Of a DNA stretch of 64,000 nucleotides, positions 31,689 through 41,870 are shown piece after piece. The stretch is from assembly GCF_900106525.1 (NCBI RefSeq), contig NZ_FNOG01000001.1, positions 917,556-981,555 of the forward strand. The letters are read 5' to 3'. The notes below the pieces were generated by a model. The model ran no database searches, was not told where the DNA came from, and worked only from the letters and a program-made list of their open reading frames with translations. The stretch is from Lysobacter enzymogenes. GTDB lineage: Bacteria; Pseudomonadota; Gammaproteobacteria; Xanthomonadales; Xanthomonadaceae. A program made the translations under genes and the position numbers. The first letter of the stretch is position 1; each line of letters begins with the position of its first letter.

Positions 31689-33971
31689 ATGCGCTTCCAA
31701 TCTGCCGCGCTGCCGCTGTTGCTGGCCCTGTCCGCCAGCGCCGCGGCCGCCGACGACCAGCCCGTGTTCGTCACCGCCCAGTATGAAAACCCCAAACAGC
31801 TGCAACGCATCGCCTCGCGCTTCCAGCATCTGATCGTCGACCGTCAAGCCAAGACGGTGAAGGTCGAGGCCATGCCCGAAGACCTGGCCGCCTTGCGCGC
31901 GGCTGGCTTCAAGTACGAGGTCGACCAGGCCGCCACCGCGCAGTTCCAGCGCCTGCAGAGCGCGCTGAAGTCTTCGCTCGACGGGACCAAGAGCATCCCC
32001 GGCTACACCTGCTTCCGCACGGTCGAAGAGACCTACCAGACCATGGATCAGCTGGCCGCGAGCAAGCCGAACCTGGCCAGCGTGCGCGTCATCGGCCCGA
32101 GCTGGCAGAAGACCCAGAACGCCGGCACCGGCTACGACCTGAAGGTGTTCAAGATCACCAACTCGGCCACCGACGCGGCGCTGCCGAACAAGCCCACGCT
32201 GGTGCTGTTCGGTTCGATCCACGCGCGCGAGTACGCGCCGGCCGAACTGGTCACCCGTTTCGCCGAAGGCCTGGTCAACGGCTACGGCACCGACGCCGAA
32301 GCGACCTGGCTGCTCGACAACTTCGCCTTCCAGTTGGTGCTCAACGCCAACCCCGACGGGCGCAAGAAGGCCGAGGCCGGCTCGTCGTGGCGCAAGAACG
32401 TCAACAACAGCAACGGCGGCAGCTGCAGCGCCAGCAGCTTCGGCACCGACCTCAACCGCAACTTCCCGTATCACTGGAACACCGTCTCCGGCGGCTCCAG
32501 CGGCAACCAGTGCGCGGAAACCTACCGCGGGCCGACGCCGACTTCGGACCCGGAAACCCAGGCCCTGATGCGCCTGGTCGCCGGCACCCGCGGCAGCAAC
32601 GGCGTCTACACCGGCGGCATCTTCCCCGACCGCCGCAGCGACGACGTCTCCACGCCGGCGCCCGAGGACTACCAGGGCGTGTTCATCGACATCCACAGCG
32701 CCGCGGATCTGGTGCTGTGGTCGTGGGGCGATACCGTCAACCCGGCGCCGAACCGCAACGCGCTGCAGACCTTCGGCCGGCGCATGGCCTATTTCAACGG
32801 CTACCGGCCGCAGCAGTCCAACGAGCTGTACGGCACCGACGGCACCACCGACGACACCATGTACGGCCTGCTCGGCGTGCCGGGCTATACGATCGAGCTG
32901 GGCGGCAGCTTCTTCGAAAGCTGCAGCAGCTTCACCGGCACCACGCTGCCGAACAACCTCAAGACCCTGCGCTACGTCGCGCGCGCGCTGTGGGCGCCGT
33001 ACACCCTGCCCAGCGGCCCGGACACCACCGCGGTGAGCCTGTCGGCGTCGTCGGTGCCGGCCGGAACCCCGGTGACGGTCACCGCCAACGTCAACGACGG
33101 CCTGTTCAACCAGAGCAACGGCACCGAGGCGGTGCAGAACATCGCCTCGGCGCGCGCCTACATCGACACGCCGCCGTGGGCGAGCGGGGCGGTGGCGATC
33201 GCGTTGAGCGCCAGCGACGGCAGCTTCAACAGCAGCAACGAGAACGTCACCGGTTCGATCTCCACCAGCGGCCTGGCCGCGGGCGTGCACACCGTATACG
33301 TGCAGGGCACCGACGCCTCCGGCAAGCCGGGCACGCCGAACGCGGCGCGCTTCACCGTGACCGGCGGCGGCCCCGGCAACAACCCGCCGGTGGCGAACTT
33401 CACCAGCGCCGCCAGCGGGCTCAGCGTCAGCTTCACCGACACCTCCAGCGACAGCGACGGCACCATCGCTTCGCGCAGCTGGAACTTCGGCGACGGCACC
33501 ACGTCCACCGCGACCAACCCGAGCAAGACCTACAGCGCGGCGGGCACCTACACCGTCACCCTGACCGTCACCGACAACAGCGGCGCCACCAACACCAAGA
33601 CCAGTTCGGTGACGGTCAGCAGCGGCGGGGCGCAGACCTACAGCAACGACGTCGATGTGGCGATCGGCGACAACGCGACTGTGGAAAGCCCGATCACGGT
33701 GTCCGGTCGCAGCGGCAACGGCTCGGCCAGCACGCCGGTGCAGGTGACGATCTACCACACCTACAAGAGCGATCTGAAGGTCGACCTGGTCGCGCCGGAC
33801 GGCACCGTCTACAACATCCACAACCGCACCGGCGGCAGCGCCGACAACGTCATCGGCACCTTCAACAAGGATCTGTCGAGCGAGCCGCTCAACGGCACCT
33901 GGAAGCTGCGCGTCAACGACAACGCCACCGGCGACACCGGGCGCATCGATGCCTGGAGCATCACCTTCTGA
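31689..33971 (+). CDS. secreted zinc carboxypeptidase (M14) with PKD and P-domain
   Basis: The 760-residue protein has a signal to about residue 21 and an N-terminal prodomain to about 105. The M14 domain has zinc ligands H178 and E181 (SIHAREYAPAE) and H336 (IDIHSAAD), plus the catalytic Glu403 (GYTIELGG). NPDGR and DLNRNFPYHW are typical M14 blocks. A beta-rich extra domain (about 442-560) precedes PKD (about 565-645) and a subtype-B P-domain (650-760). It should remove C-terminal residues from peptides made by the neighbouring endoproteases. MRFQSAALP follows a GGAGAG ribosome site; ATG 31674 is less likely. Confidence 0.93.
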   Translation: MRFQSAALPLLLALSASAAAADDQPVFVTAQYENPKQLQRIASRFQHLIVDRQAKTVKVEAMPEDLAALRAAGFKYEVDQAATAQFQRLQSALKSSLDGTKSIPGYTCFRTVEETYQTMDQLAASKPNLASVRVIGPSWQKTQNAGTGYDLKVFKITNSATDAALPNKPTLVLFGSIHAREYAPAELVTRFAEGLVNGYGTDAEATWLLDNFAFQLVLNANPDGRKKAEAGSSWRKNVNNSNGGSCSASSFGTDLNRNFPYHWNTVSGGSSGNQCAETYRGPTPTSDPETQALMRLVAGTRGSNGVYTGGIFPDRRSDDVSTPAPEDYQGVFIDIHSAADLVLWSWGDTVNPAPNRNALQTFGRRMAYFNGYRPQQSNELYGTDGTTDDTMYGLLGVPGYTIELGGSFFESCSSFTGTTLPNNLKTLRYVARALWAPYTLPSGPDTTAVSLSASSVPAGTPVTVTANVNDGLFNQSNGTEAVQNIASARAYIDTPPWASGAVAIALSASDGSFNSSNENVTGSISTSGLAAGVHTVYVQGTDASGKPGTPNAARFTVTGGGPGNNPPVANFTSAASGLSVSFTDTSSDSDGTIASRSWNFGDGTTSTATNPSKTYSAAGTYTVTLTVTDNSGATNTKTSSVTVSSGGAQTYSNDVDVAIGDNATVESPITVSGRSGNGSASTPVQVTIYHTYKSDLKVDLVAPDGTVYNIHNRTGGSADNVIGTFNKDLSSEPLNGTWKLRVNDNATGDTGRIDAWSITF

Positions 33972-34016
33972 GCGAGCGATGAAGCGCCGGTGCGCGCAGG
34001 TGGCGCACCGGCTTCG

Positions 34017-34050
34017 CGAAGCCCCGGCCCGACAGCCGGGGCTTCGTTTG
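34017..34050 (+). terminator. probable rho-independent terminator after the M14 carboxypeptidase
   Basis: The arms GAAGCCCCGGC and GCCGGGGCTTC around CCGACA are followed by GTTTGTTTG, a weaker T tract than at other genes. Confidence 0.7.
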
Positions 34051-34104
34051 TTTGCGCGAGAGCTTTTGTAGGCGCGTTCAAGTGGCACGGCGGCCGTGAC
34101 ACAG

Positions 34105-34620
34105 CTTTTGTAGGAGGGACTTCAGTCCCGACGCTTTCCGCTCAGCCAGCTGCGTAGCCCCGGAACGAACAGCGTCGGGACTGAAGTCCCTCCCACAAGG
34201 CCGCCTTTGCTCGAGGTCTTTTGTGGTGGTTCTCATGTGGCCTGGCTTTTGTAGGAGGGACTTCAGTCCCGACGCTTTCCGCTCAGCCAGCTGCGTAGCC
34301 CCGGAGCGAACAGCGTCGGGACTGAAGTCCCTCCCACAAGGCCGCCTTTGCTCGAGGTCTTTTGTGGTGGTTCTCATGTGGCATGGCTTTTGTAGGAGGG
34401 ACTTCAGTCCCGACGCTTTCCGCTCAGCCAGCCGCGTCGCCCCGGAGCGAACAGCATCGGGACTGAAGTCCCTCCCACAAGGCCGCCTTTGCTCGAGGTC
34501 TTTTGTGGTGGTTCTCATGTGGCATGGCTTTTGTAGGAGGGACTTCAGTCCCGACGCTTTCCGCTCAGCCAGCCGCGTCGCCCCGGAGCGAACAGCATCA
34601 GGACTGAAGTCCCTCCCACA
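34105..34620. repeat. tandem repeat array, 141-bp period, about 3.7 copies (family B palindromes)
   Basis: Copies begin CTTTTGTAGGAGGGACTTCA at 34105, 34246, 34387 and 34528, exactly 141 bp apart. Each holds the inverted arms GGGACTTCAGTCCCGACGC and GTCGGGACTGAAGTCCC around about 40 bp, then a spacer of about 45 bp ending in TTTTGTGGTGGTTCTCATGT. The copies are almost identical, which suggests recent amplification. A degenerate half copy lies at about 34063. A related single element is at 38361. Spurious open frames span it on both strands because 141 is divisible by three. Confidence 0.93.
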
Positions 34621-34995
34621 GCCGCGCTAACGCTCGCATCGAATGCAGCCAGGGCATTCGCAGTGCAGACTGTTTCCATAGTCGAAACCCTGAAAATCAA
34701 GGGATTTCGCAGTCGCCGAAACGCAATCGCGCGCGCAGTAAGCGTTTACTGCGCGGTTGCATGATCCCAGTCACGAACGCGAATGTGCGTTCGCTTCGCT
34801 TGTCACTTGTCCGCCGCGCACCCCGCGCTTAGCGTCGAATCCCGGGCGCATCGGATCGTTCTCCCCCGTACGGCTCGACCGCGCTTTCACGCGCAGCAAG
34901 TCCCGCGGCGCGCCACGCGCGCCGCTTCCGTCCACTGCGTGCGCGCGCCGATGCCGGAGCATCCGCCGCGCGCGCCCGATCCAGGAGCGCTTTCC
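34621..34995 (+). other. leader region of the M28 aminopeptidase
   Basis: This gap of about 375 bp after the tandem array has a less GC-rich part (34670-34750, AAACCCTGAAAATCAAGGGA) and ends with an AGGAG ribosome site at 34983-34987. No gene is visible. Confidence 0.5.
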
Positions 34996-36672
34996 GTGAA
35001 TCCGCAATCCGCTTCCCCGCACGCCCGATTCCGTTCGCACCCGCTTGCCGCCGCCACGCTCGCGCTGGCGCTCGCCGCCGCGCTCGCGCCGGCTTATGCG
35101 CAGGCGCAAGCTCAGGCGCACACGCATGAGCTCGCCGCCGGCGAAGATCCGTTCAAGCCGGTCTACATCGTCACCTCGCGCGAGACTTTCGACGCCGGCG
35201 CGAAAACGCTGGCCAAGAACTCCACCGGCCTGAGCAACGCCGTCGGCAAGCCGCTGGTGATCGCCGAACTCAAGACCCACCAGCTGCCCGACCTGATCCG
35301 CCACGTCCACGAAAACGAGAAGCGCTGCGGCGGCTACTTCGCCTTCGACAGCCGCCAGGAAGCCGAGGCCTTCGTCAAGGCCGACCGCAGCCGCGAGGCC
35401 ATCGACACCAAGTTCGCGACCTACACCGTCGACAACCAGGCCACGGTCAATCCGTGGCTGAGCCAGGTCAGCGAGGCCAACATCCGCGGCACCATCAGCC
35501 ATCTGTCGACGCAGTACCCGAACCGCTACTACTCCTCCAGCCACGGCCGCACCTCGGCGACCTGGATCAAGGACACCTGGCTGGCTCTGGGCAACGGCCG
35601 CAGCGACGTCAGCGCCGAACTGTTCACCGGTTGCAGCACCTGTTCGACGCAACCCTCGGCGATCCTCACCATCCAGGGTAGCGAGCTGCCCAACGAGGTG
35701 GTGGTGCTCGGCGCGCATCTGGACTCGATCTCCAGCAGCGGTAGCGGCGATGCGATGAACGCGCCGGGCGCCGACGACGACGCTTCGGGCATCGCGACCC
35801 TGACCGAAGTGCTGCGCGTGGCCCTGGCCAGCGGTTACAAGCCCAAGCGCACGATCAAGTTCATGGGTTACGCCGCCGAGGAAGTGGGCCTGCGCGGCTC
35901 CAAGGCCATCGCCACCGACTTCCAGAACCGCGGCGTCAACGTGGTCGGCGTGCTGCAGCTGGACATGACCAACTACCGCAGCGGCGGCGCCAACCCGGTG
36001 CGTCTGGTCACCGATTACTCGAACTCGTCGCTGCAGCAGTTCCTGCGCGATCTGCATGCGACCTACCTGGGCGGCACGCTCGGCAGCTACACCTGCGGCT
36101 ACGGCTGCTCCGACCATGCCTCGTGGACCTCGGCCGGTTTCCCGGCAGCGATCTACTTCGAGAGCGGCACCTCCAGCGGCGGCTACTCGCCGTACATCCA
36201 CTCGCCCTCGGACACGCTGGCCAACATGGGCAACTCGGCGACCAACAGCGTGCCGTTCGCCAAACTCGGCCTGGCCTTCCTCGGCGAGCTGGGCAAGACC
36301 GCCGGCACCGGCCCCGGGCCGGGCCCGGGCACCCAGACCTACAGCAACGACACCGACTACGCGATCAACGACAACGCCACGGTGGAAAGCCCGATCAGCG
36401 TGTCCGGCCGCACCGGCAACGCGCCGAGCAACGCGCAGGTGACGGTCAACATCCTGCACACCTATCGCGGCGATATTAAGGTCGACCTGGTCGCGCCGGA
36501 CGGTTCGCTCTACAACCTCAGCAACTACGCCGGCGGCAGCGCCGACAACCTCACCGGCACCTTCACCTTCAACCTGTCGAGCGAGCCGCTCAACGGCACC
36601 TGGAAGCTGCGGGTCAACGACAACGCCACCAACGACACCGGCCGCATCGACAAGTGGAGCATCACCTTCTGA
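34996..36672 (+). CDS. secreted M28 family aminopeptidase with P-domain
   Basis: The 558-residue protein starts at GTG 34996, 8 bp after AGGAG. It has a signal to about residue 36 (APAYAQ) and a propeptide of about 115 residues. The M28 domain has zinc ligands H241 (LGAHLDSI), D260 (GADDDASG), E296 (AAEEVG, with catalytic E295), D323 (LDMTNY) and H402 (IHSPSDT). A GPGPGPG linker joins a P-domain (about 443-558) of subtype B. No PKD domain is present. It should release N-terminal residues, often leucine, from extracellular peptides. A longer form from ATG 34951 is possible but lacks a ribosome site. Confidence 0.93.
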   Translation: MNPQSASPHARFRSHPLAAATLALALAAALAPAYAQAQAQAHTHELAAGEDPFKPVYIVTSRETFDAGAKTLAKNSTGLSNAVGKPLVIAELKTHQLPDLIRHVHENEKRCGGYFAFDSRQEAEAFVKADRSREAIDTKFATYTVDNQATVNPWLSQVSEANIRGTISHLSTQYPNRYYSSSHGRTSATWIKDTWLALGNGRSDVSAELFTGCSTCSTQPSAILTIQGSELPNEVVVLGAHLDSISSSGSGDAMNAPGADDDASGIATLTEVLRVALASGYKPKRTIKFMGYAAEEVGLRGSKAIATDFQNRGVNVVGVLQLDMTNYRSGGANPVRLVTDYSNSSLQQFLRDLHATYLGGTLGSYTCGYGCSDHASWTSAGFPAAIYFESGTSSGGYSPYIHSPSDTLANMGNSATNSVPFAKLGLAFLGELGKTAGTGPGPGPGTQTYSNDTDYAINDNATVESPISVSGRTGNAPSNAQVTVNILHTYRGDIKVDLVAPDGSLYNLSNYAGGSADNLTGTFTFNLSSEPLNGTWKLRVNDNATNDTGRIDKWSITF

Positions 36673-36711
36673 TGCCTGAGTAACGCTTTCCGCCTTGGCG
36701 AAAACGTTCGC

Positions 36712-36739
36712 GCCCCGGCTTCGGCCGGGGTTTCTTTTT
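36712..36739 (+). terminator. rho-independent terminator after the M28 aminopeptidase
   Basis: The hairpin GCCCCGGCTTCGGCCGGGG is followed by TTTCTTTTT. It closes the protease island. Confidence 0.88.
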
Positions 36740-36794
36740 GCGGCGCGGCGCGCGCGCCATCGGCCGGCGACGCGCGCCGGCGCGCAGGCCGCGC

Positions 36795-37475
36795 TCAGCG
36801 CGTGCAGCTTTCCTCGTGCGCCAGCGCGTTCTTGCGGGCGATGCGCCAGTTGGTGACGTTGCCCAGCGCGTCGGTCTCGAAGGTCAGCTGGGTGTCTTTG
36901 CCGTCGGGCGCGGGCACTTCCAGGAACGCGGCGCCTTCGAAGGTCGGGTTGGGCACCTGCTTGATCTTGCCGGCGTAGGCCTTGTTGATCTCGTCGATGC
37001 TCATGCCGACGCGGCCGCCGCCGGGCGCCTGCGCCTTGGGGTCGTAGACGTCGATGCCGGCCAAGCCGTCCTGGCCCATCAGGAAGCTGTATTGGTGGGT
37101 GATCGCGCCGCGCACCGGATAGAGCAGGAAGCACTTGGCGTCGGGGCGCTGGCCGTTGTTGTCCTTCATTTCCCCGCCCCAGGCGCCGCGCACGCTGGCG
37201 ACGTCGGCGCCGAAGCGCGCGGTGACCGGGCTGCCGGCGTCGGCGCCGCCGCTGAAGCCGTCGTAGCCGATCGCGTCGCTGCGCACCGGGCGTTCCGGCG
37301 GTTCCAGCGGATTGTCCGACGCGGCGCCGGCGGCGGGGGCCTTGCCGGTGTCGGCGGGCGCGGCGGCGCTGTGCGCGGCGGGGTCGGCGGGCTTCTGGCA
37401 ACCGGCCAGGACCAACAACGCCAGTGCGGACGCCGCCAGGGCGGAAGCCGTCAGAGCCGGAACGGGTCGACGCAT
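36795..37475 (-). CDS. lipoprotein of unknown function
   Basis: The 226-residue protein has a lipoprotein signal with lipobox LVLAGC (Cys26) and an alanine/proline-rich linker to about residue 60. The folded part contains GYDGFSGG, DAKCFLLYPVRGAITHQY, GRVGMSIDEINKAYAGKIKQ and GKDTQLTFETDALGNVTNWR. The block MSIDEINKAY recalls small outer-membrane assembly lipoproteins, but I cannot assign a family. Two cysteines besides the lipid anchor (in DAKCF and ESCTR) could pair. It converges on the M28 aminopeptidase gene. Confidence 0.75.
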   Translation of the reverse strand: MRRPVPALTASALAASALALLVLAGCQKPADPAAHSAAAPADTGKAPAAGAASDNPLEPPERPVRSDAIGYDGFSGGADAGSPVTARFGADVASVRGAWGGEMKDNNGQRPDAKCFLLYPVRGAITHQYSFLMGQDGLAGIDVYDPKAQAPGGGRVGMSIDEINKAYAGKIKQVPNPTFEGAAFLEVPAPDGKDTQLTFETDALGNVTNWRIARKNALAHEESCTR

Positions 37476-37808
37476 CTTGGATCACCGTTGCAATGGGACG
37501 AAGCGCCGATCCTAATCGATCGGGCGGCGCCGCAAAGGCGTTTTGCGCATCGGGTGCGGATCGAAAACCGGACCGCGTTAGCGAACCCGGTCACGCGGCG
37601 AGCGGGGCGGGGCGCACGTCGCGCGGGCGGCGAGGGCGGCTGGGCGCACTGGGGGTGCCGATTCGCGTGCTGCCGCTGCGGGCTCATGCGTGGCGATGCG
37701 GCGACGCGCGCGGACGAATACGCGGCCCGTAAAAGCGACGAAGCCCGATCCGCGCGCGGACCGGGCTTCATCAATGTTGCATTGCGGCGCAGTCGCCGCC
37801 GGCCGCGC
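37476..37808 (-). other. 333-bp gap between the lipoprotein and asparaginase genes
   Basis: It holds the terminator at 37740-37769 for the asparaginase transcript. Otherwise I see no gene or repeat. Confidence 0.45.
37740..37769 (-). terminator. rho-independent terminator for the asparaginase gene
   Basis: On the minus strand, GAAGCCCGgTCCGC pairs with GCGGAtCGGGCTTC. A short T tract (GTCGCTTTTA) follows. Confidence 0.7.
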
Positions 37809-38294
37809 TCAGATCGCTTCGAAGCGGTTGGCCTCGACGTTCTTGCGCACCTTGGCCGGATCCCAGATCCGCCCGTTCATGGCGATGTACACGCCCGCCG
37901 GCAGCGACTGCACCGCGCCGACCGCGGTGCCGATGTTGAACTCGGCGTCGGAGCCGCGAAAGCGCGCCGGGTTCAGCGCGCCGGTCAGCACGATGGTCTT
38001 GTCGGCGATCGTCGCCAGCACCTTGGCGGTCTCGACCATGCTGTCGGTGCCGTGGGTGACCAGCACGTGGCGCGCGTCCTGGGCGGCGATGGTGGCGCGG
38101 ATCAGCTCGCGGTCTTCGCGGGTGATGTGCAGCGAGTCCTTGCGGATGATCGGAATGACGCTGTAGCGGAAGCCCACGCCGAGCTCTTCGAGGATGTGGC
38201 CGATCTGCGGTTCGCCGATCTGGTAGTCCGACTTGTCGTCGAAGTAGATCTTGTCGATCGTGCCGCCGGTGGTGACGATGCAGAGCTTGTCCAT
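37809..38294 (-). CDS. short, single-domain asparaginase-like protein
   Basis: The 161 residues match the N-terminal domain of L-asparaginases. TTGGTIDKIYFDD (8-20) carries the first catalytic threonine motif, and VTHGTDSMVETAKVL the second Thr/Asp pair. ADKTIVLTGALNPAR and PAGVYIAMNGRIW follow. Full-length enzymes have about 320 residues and a second domain that supplies part of the dimer active site. None follows here, and no frameshifted remainder is visible downstream. It may be an established short variant rather than a broken gene. The frame is open upstream to 38732, but ATG 38294 begins the conserved domain. Confidence 0.85.
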   Translation of the reverse strand: MDKLCIVTTGGTIDKIYFDDKSDYQIGEPQIGHILEELGVGFRYSVIPIIRKDSLHITREDRELIRATIAAQDARHVLVTHGTDSMVETAKVLATIADKTIVLTGALNPARFRGSDAEFNIGTAVGAVQSLPAGVYIAMNGRIWDPAKVRKNVEANRFEAI

Positions 38295-38360
38295 CTCGGG
38301 TGGTGTGTGGCTTCGGGCAGGAGGGGCGTCGATTATAGGACCCCGCGGCCGGCGAGTTCC

Positions 38361-38447
38361 TTGTGGGAGCGCCTTCAGGCCCGATGCTTTTGTGCCCGAT
38401 AGCGGTGGCCCGAACCAAAGCCTCGGGCCTGAAGGCCCTCCCACAAG
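38361..38447. repeat. palindromic intergenic repeat, family B single copy
   Basis: The arms TTGTGGGAGCGCCTTCAGGCCCGA and TCGGGCCTGAAGGCCCTCCCACAAG (split by about 35 bp) make a long imperfect stem. Layout and ends resemble the 141-bp tandem copies at 34105. Confidence 0.8.
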
Positions 38448-38455
38448 GGCTGGCC

Positions 38456-39623
<1,168 letters not shown>

Positions 39624-39667
39624 GTCCTGCATGCCGCCCCAACGCCCCATCGGTTACCCTGCGCCCG

Positions 39668-40939
39668 ATGGAGCCTTTGGATTCGATCTATCGCTGGAGC
39701 GACCGCGTGCGCGACCGCGCGCGCGTGGACACCTTCTTCCGTTTCCTCGCCCGCCGCTTCCTCGACGACAACCTGTTCCAGGCCGCCGGCGCGCTGTCCT
39801 ACACTACGGTGTTCGCGCTGGTGCCGCTGTCGATGGTGGTGTTCGGCGTGCTCTCGGCGTTCCCGATGTTCGGCGAATGGAGCGACCGGCTCAGCGACTA
39901 CATCTTCTCCAACTTCGTGCCCTCGGCGGCGCGCTCGGTGGAGTCCTACCTCAAGCAGTTCTCGGCCAACGCCGGCCAGCTCACCGCCGCCGGCGTGATC
40001 GCGCTGGTGGTGTCGCTGCTGATCACCCTCAACGGCGTGGAAGCGGCGTTCAACCGGATCTGGCGCGTGCATTCGGCGCGCCCGCGCATCGGCCGCTTCC
40101 TGATCTACTGGACCGTGCTGACCCTGGGTGCGCTGCTGGCCGCGGCCAGCCTGGCGATCTCGGCGCGCTTCTTCGCCCTGGAAGTGTTCGCCACCCAGCC
40201 CGGCCGCTGGCTCGAAGGCCTGCTGCTGCGCGGCGCGCCGATGGCGCTGGAGTGGCTGGCGTTCGCCGCGATCTACGTGGTCGTGCCGCACCGCACGGTG
40301 AAGTGGCGCCACGCGGTGGCCGGCGCGTTCCTGGCGATGCTGCTGTTCGAGCTGATCAAGGGCGGCATCGGCCTGTACCTGGGCAGCTTCGGCTCGTATT
40401 CGAAGATCTACGGCACCCTGGCGTTCGTGCCGATCTTCCTGCTGTGGATCTACCTGAGCTGGATCGCGGTGCTGCTGGGCGCCTCGCTGGCGTCCTCGAT
40501 CGCCGCCTTCCGCTACCAGCCGGCCTCGATGCGGCTGCCGCTGGGCTTCGAGATGTACGGCCTGCTGCGCCTGCTGGCGCGTTTCGCGCAGGCGCGCAAG
40601 CGCGGGCGCGGGCTGCACATCGACGACATCCAGCAGCTCGAGCCGATGCTGACCGATTCGCTGGTCCAGCAGATGCTCGAGCAGCTCGGCGAGATCAGCG
40701 TGGTGCGCCGCGCCGAGAGCGGCGAATGGCTGCTCGCGCGCGATCTGGACGAACTGTCGCTGGGCGACCTGTACGAAGCCTGCAACCTGCGCATTCCCAT
40801 CGCCGAAGCGATGCTGCCCTGCCGCGACGACTCGCTCGGCCAGTCGGCGGTGGCGGCGATGGACGAACTGCGCGTACCGCTGCGCGCGCTGATGAAACGG
40901 CGCGTGTCCAGCATCCATGCCGAAGAGGAAGCCCCATGA
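39668..40939 (+). CDS. YihY/BrkB family inner-membrane protein
   Basis: The 423-residue protein has the YihY/BrkB pattern: FQAAGALSYTTVFALVPLSMVVFGVLS, then ITLNGVEAAFNRIWRV, further helices near 125-150, 180-205 and 215-240, and IFLLWIYLSWIAVLLGASLAS. About six membrane helices occupy the first 275 residues. A cytosolic tail of about 140 residues follows, with the LHIDDIQQLEPMLTDSLVQQM region seen in Xanthomonadaceae members. The family was once misnamed RNase BN; its role is unsettled. The stop overlaps the start of the TlpA-like gene (ATGA), giving an operon of three. Confidence 0.9.
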   Translation: MEPLDSIYRWSDRVRDRARVDTFFRFLARRFLDDNLFQAAGALSYTTVFALVPLSMVVFGVLSAFPMFGEWSDRLSDYIFSNFVPSAARSVESYLKQFSANAGQLTAAGVIALVVSLLITLNGVEAAFNRIWRVHSARPRIGRFLIYWTVLTLGALLAAASLAISARFFALEVFATQPGRWLEGLLLRGAPMALEWLAFAAIYVVVPHRTVKWRHAVAGAFLAMLLFELIKGGIGLYLGSFGSYSKIYGTLAFVPIFLLWIYLSWIAVLLGASLASSIAAFRYQPASMRLPLGFEMYGLLRLLARFAQARKRGRGLHIDDIQQLEPMLTDSLVQQMLEQLGEISVVRRAESGEWLLARDLDELSLGDLYEACNLRIPIAEAMLPCRDDSLGQSAVAAMDELRVPLRALMKRRVSSIHAEEEAP

Positions 40940-41601
40940 AGTCCAGCTCCGCTCCCGTCCGCGCGTTGCCGCTGTCCGCGCTCGCCCTCACCGCGGCGCT
41001 GTCGCTGGCCGCCTGCCAGAAGCCGGCGCCCGCGCCGGATGCAGCGGCTCCGCCGGCGACGACGGCGCCCACCGCGACCGCGCCGGCCGGCGACAAGACG
41101 CCCGAGCCCGCGCCGCCGGCCGCCGCCAGCGACACGCCGGAACTGCGCATCGCCATCCTCGACGGCAAGACCTACGACCTGGCCGAGCACCGCGGCAAGT
41201 GGGTGGTGGTGAATTTCTGGGCCACCTGGTGCGCGCCGTGCATCAAGGAAATGCCCGAGCTGTCGGCGCTGGACGCGATGCGCGAACACATCGAAGTGAT
41301 CGGCCTGGCCTACGAGGAGATCGACAAGGCCGACATGGAGGCCTTCCTCAAGAAGCACCCGGTGTCGTATCCCATCGCCGTGGTCGATGTGACCGATCCG
41401 CCCAAGTCGTTCGACACGCCCAAGGGGCTGCCGATGACGTATCTGATCGGGCCGGACGGCAAGGTCGCGGAGAAATTCCTCGGCCCGGTCGACGCGAAGA
41501 AGCTCGAGGACGCGATCGCCAAGGCGGGCGGGCCGAAGCCGGGCGAGAAAGCTGCGCCGGCCGAAGCGGGCAAGGGCGGCGCGAGCGCCGGCCACACCTG
41601 A
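40936..41601 (+). CDS. TlpA-like thioredoxin-fold lipoprotein
   Basis: The 221-residue protein has a lipoprotein signal (LALTAALSLAAC, Cys20) and a proline/alanine-rich linker to about residue 65. The thioredoxin fold follows, with the redox motif W95-C-A-P-C in NFWATWCAPCIKEMPELSAL. GLPMTYLIGPDGKVAEKFLG is the usual cis-proline region. It probably faces the periplasm and reduces or oxidises disulfides there. The lysine/alanine-rich tail after about residue 195 is not part of the fold. It overlaps the upstream yihY homologue and the downstream acylphosphatase gene by a few bases. Confidence 0.9.
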   Translation: MKSSSAPVRALPLSALALTAALSLAACQKPAPAPDAAAPPATTAPTATAPAGDKTPEPAPPAAASDTPELRIAILDGKTYDLAEHRGKWVVVNFWATWCAPCIKEMPELSALDAMREHIEVIGLAYEEIDKADMEAFLKKHPVSYPIAVVDVTDPPKSFDTPKGLPMTYLIGPDGKVAEKFLGPVDAKKLEDAIAKAGGPKPGEKAAPAEAGKGGASAGHT

Positions 41602-41870
41602 TGGCCGCCACGCGCTTCTACGTCAGCGGTAAGGTGCAGGGCGTGTGGTTCCGTGCCGGCGCGCGCGAACAGGCCGTGGCGCTGGACTTGCGCGGCTACG
41701 CCAACAATCTGCGCGATGGCCGGGTGGAAGTGCTGGCGGTCGGCGAGGACTCGGCCATCGAGCGCCTCGCCCAATGGCTGGGTCACGGCACGGCGAACGC
41801 GCGCGTGGATCGGCTCGAACGCGAGCCGGCCGCAGAGGCCGAGGCCGGCGACGGTTTCGTCTGCGGCTGA
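41601..41870 (+). CDS. acyP: acylphosphatase
   Basis: The 89 residues read MAATRFYVSGKVQGVWFRAG, then LDLRGYANNLRDGRVEVLAVG. GKVQGVWFR supplies the phosphate-binding loop and Arg, and YANNLRDGRVEV the catalytic Asn. Both are signatures of acylphosphatase, a small cytosolic enzyme that hydrolyses acyl phosphates such as carbamoyl phosphate and 1,3-bisphosphoglycerate. The length is normal for the family. Its ATG shares a base with the stop of the TlpA-like gene. Confidence 0.93.
   Translation: MAATRFYVSGKVQGVWFRAGAREQAVALDLRGYANNLRDGRVEVLAVGEDSAIERLAQWLGHGTANARVDRLEREPAAEAEAGDGFVCG

Noticed and set aside
34105..34620. CRISPR array
   Set aside because: The period is 141 bp, whole units rather than short repeats are conserved, there are no unique spacers, and no cas genes are near. 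The same applies to 13452-13880.
34078..34630. Open frames with a 47-residue repeat on both strands
   Set aside because: They only translate the 141-bp palindromic array, whose period is a multiple of three. There is no ribosome site and both strands are open.
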